Shown here piece by piece: positions 63,024 through 64,000 of a stretch of 64,000 nt of DNA. A program made the position numbers and the translations under genes. The stretch is taken from positions 14,882,501 to 14,946,500 of the forward strand of contig CM077599.1 of NCBI GenBank assembly GCA_039654915.1, read 5' to 3'. Each line of letters opens with the position of its first letter. Positions within the stretch are counted from its first letter, which is position 1. Under the pieces are notes generated by a model. It searched no databases. It was not told the origin of the DNA and saw only the letters and a list, made by a program, of their open reading frames with translations. The DNA comes from Aquilaria yunnanensis. Its lineage: Eukaryota > Streptophyta > Magnoliopsida > Malvales > Thymelaeaceae.

Positions 63024-64000
63024 ATGTCTACGATGCCTGTTCCCGAGAGCTGGAAACCTCTTCTGGCCCATCCTTGCTGTACCACCCCCGAAAAACTAGA
63101 GAGGTGGAAGAAAAAATTCTTTCTTCCGTCTTACGCTGTGACCAGGCTGCCTCGTTCTAGCCATTTTGCTTTTTCAAACCGTGGCGACGAGGTTACCATC
63201 TTCCGAGCCCAACTGAAGGCCGGACTTCGGTATCCTCCCCCGAAGGTGGTTTGCGAGTTCTGCCAATTCCATGGCATTGCTGTGAACCAGCTTCCCCCGA
63301 ACGCGTACTGCTATTTTAACGCCTACCTCTGCATGTGTGGCGTGTTCGGGATAGAGCCCCACTTCATCATTTTCATGCAGTACTACAAGCTCTATATGGT
63401 CCCGAATGGTGGCTTCTATTTCCTGCTGCCTCGGGGATCCGGGAGCAAAAAATTCACCTTCACCTTCGACACGAAGGATAGCTGGCGGGGGTGGCAGCCT
63501 AAGTTCTTTTTCCTGGAGGTGGATAAGAACTGGTCTGGTGTCCCGACCAGATGGGCTCAGGGAGTGCTGAACGCAGACGTCGTTGATCCGAGGATGCTGC
63601 TGACCCCACCGTTGGCTTCCGTGTTCGCGGATTTCGACGCCCGCATTCGGGCAGTCACTGACTGGGCTCCCGAGGTCTCTCCTCGTGCTCTTTACCCCTT
63701 TCCTATCAACTGGAGGTTGATGACCGAAGAAGTCCTTTGGGAGCTGAAAGTGGTTAAGGAGCACGTGACTGACCTCAATATGCCCGCTCCCGCCATCGCC
63801 GGGAAAGACTCCTGGCTGGTCAAGCTCCTTAAGGGGGAGACTTCTTTCGAAACTTTTGCCGAAAGTGAGTAATCTTCCATCCCTTTACACTTTTTCCTCG
63901 GACTTACGCTGATATTTCTTCTCCTTTTCAGAGATGGGCAATGGGGCTGCCGCCTATTACAAGGCCCTCTTTTCTGGCCAAGTGGAGAAGGGGGAGCAGA
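63024..64000 (+). CDS. Gypsy-type transposon protein (Transposase_28-like), partial at the window end
   Basis: Exon 1 is 63024-63864. A GT-AG intron (63865-63931) joins it in phase to 63932-64000 and beyond. About 300 residues are visible. The region with PPKVVCEFCQFHGIAVNQL, NAYCYFNAYLCMCGVFGI and MQYYKLYMVPNGGFYF matches my memory of Pfam Transposase_28 (putative gypsy type transposon), found near the N-terminus of large plant Ty3-gypsy polyproteins. The first exon is intact, with higher GC and C-ending codons than the host genes nearby. Its molecular role is not established to my knowledge. The gag, protease and polymerase parts would lie past 64000. Confidence 0.75.

Noticed and set aside
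63174..63764. 196-codon minus-strand frame
   Set aside because: Antisense shadow of the GC-rich Transposase_28-like exon.

Overview
The window is nuclear DNA of a flowering plant, most likely a eudicot. Its genes are split by AT-rich GT-AG introns, their products are plant proteins, and the spaces between them are filled with plant-type retrotransposons and small inverted-repeat elements. I cannot name the species. Assignments come from reading the sequence and from memory of protein families; no search was run.

Layout. Positions 1-319 are the tail of an LTR. Positions 2834-17765 are a complete, recently inserted, non-autonomous LTR retrotransposon with two ~2.26 kb near-identical LTRs, a perfect 5-bp target duplication (ATAAG), a primer-binding site and a polypurine tract. 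It has lost gag-pol except for one short remnant. Instead it carries four intact intronless genes on the sense strand. Three are tandem 182-aa paralogues whose basic region and four-cysteine finger look like the cysteine-rich nucleic-acid-binding (CRP/NABP, Carla_C4-type) proteins of carlaviruses and related plant RNA viruses. The fourth is a LONELY GUY (LOG)-type cytokinin-activating enzyme. Genes 2, 3 and LOG are preceded by versions of one promoter module. A ~2.3 kb array of hairpin-prone tandem repeats fills the 3' untranslated part. This element is the most interesting object in the window.

After it come RPN11, the proteasome deubiquitinase (minus, 19674-21627); a reverse-oriented solo LTR of a related family (22770-24677); three TIR or hAT-like elements (25650-28945); a SERAC1-like lipase-fold gene (plus, 29912-35811); a 1.8 kb fold-back element (36657-38445); HO2, a pseudo-heme-oxygenase (plus, 39099-41015), which converges on a large membrane metallophosphoesterase gene (minus, 41404-49682); a gene-free stretch; an RBP45/47-type RNA-binding protein (plus, 54117-58420); an A-rich repeat field; and the GC-richer 5' part of a second retroelement whose Transposase_28-like ORF runs off the window end.

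The five host genes are ordinary housekeeping or organelle genes with no evident shared pathway. The cargo genes of the retroelement may form a functional set: a possible viral-type silencing suppressor or transcription factor (three versions) plus local cytokinin activation. That function is inference.
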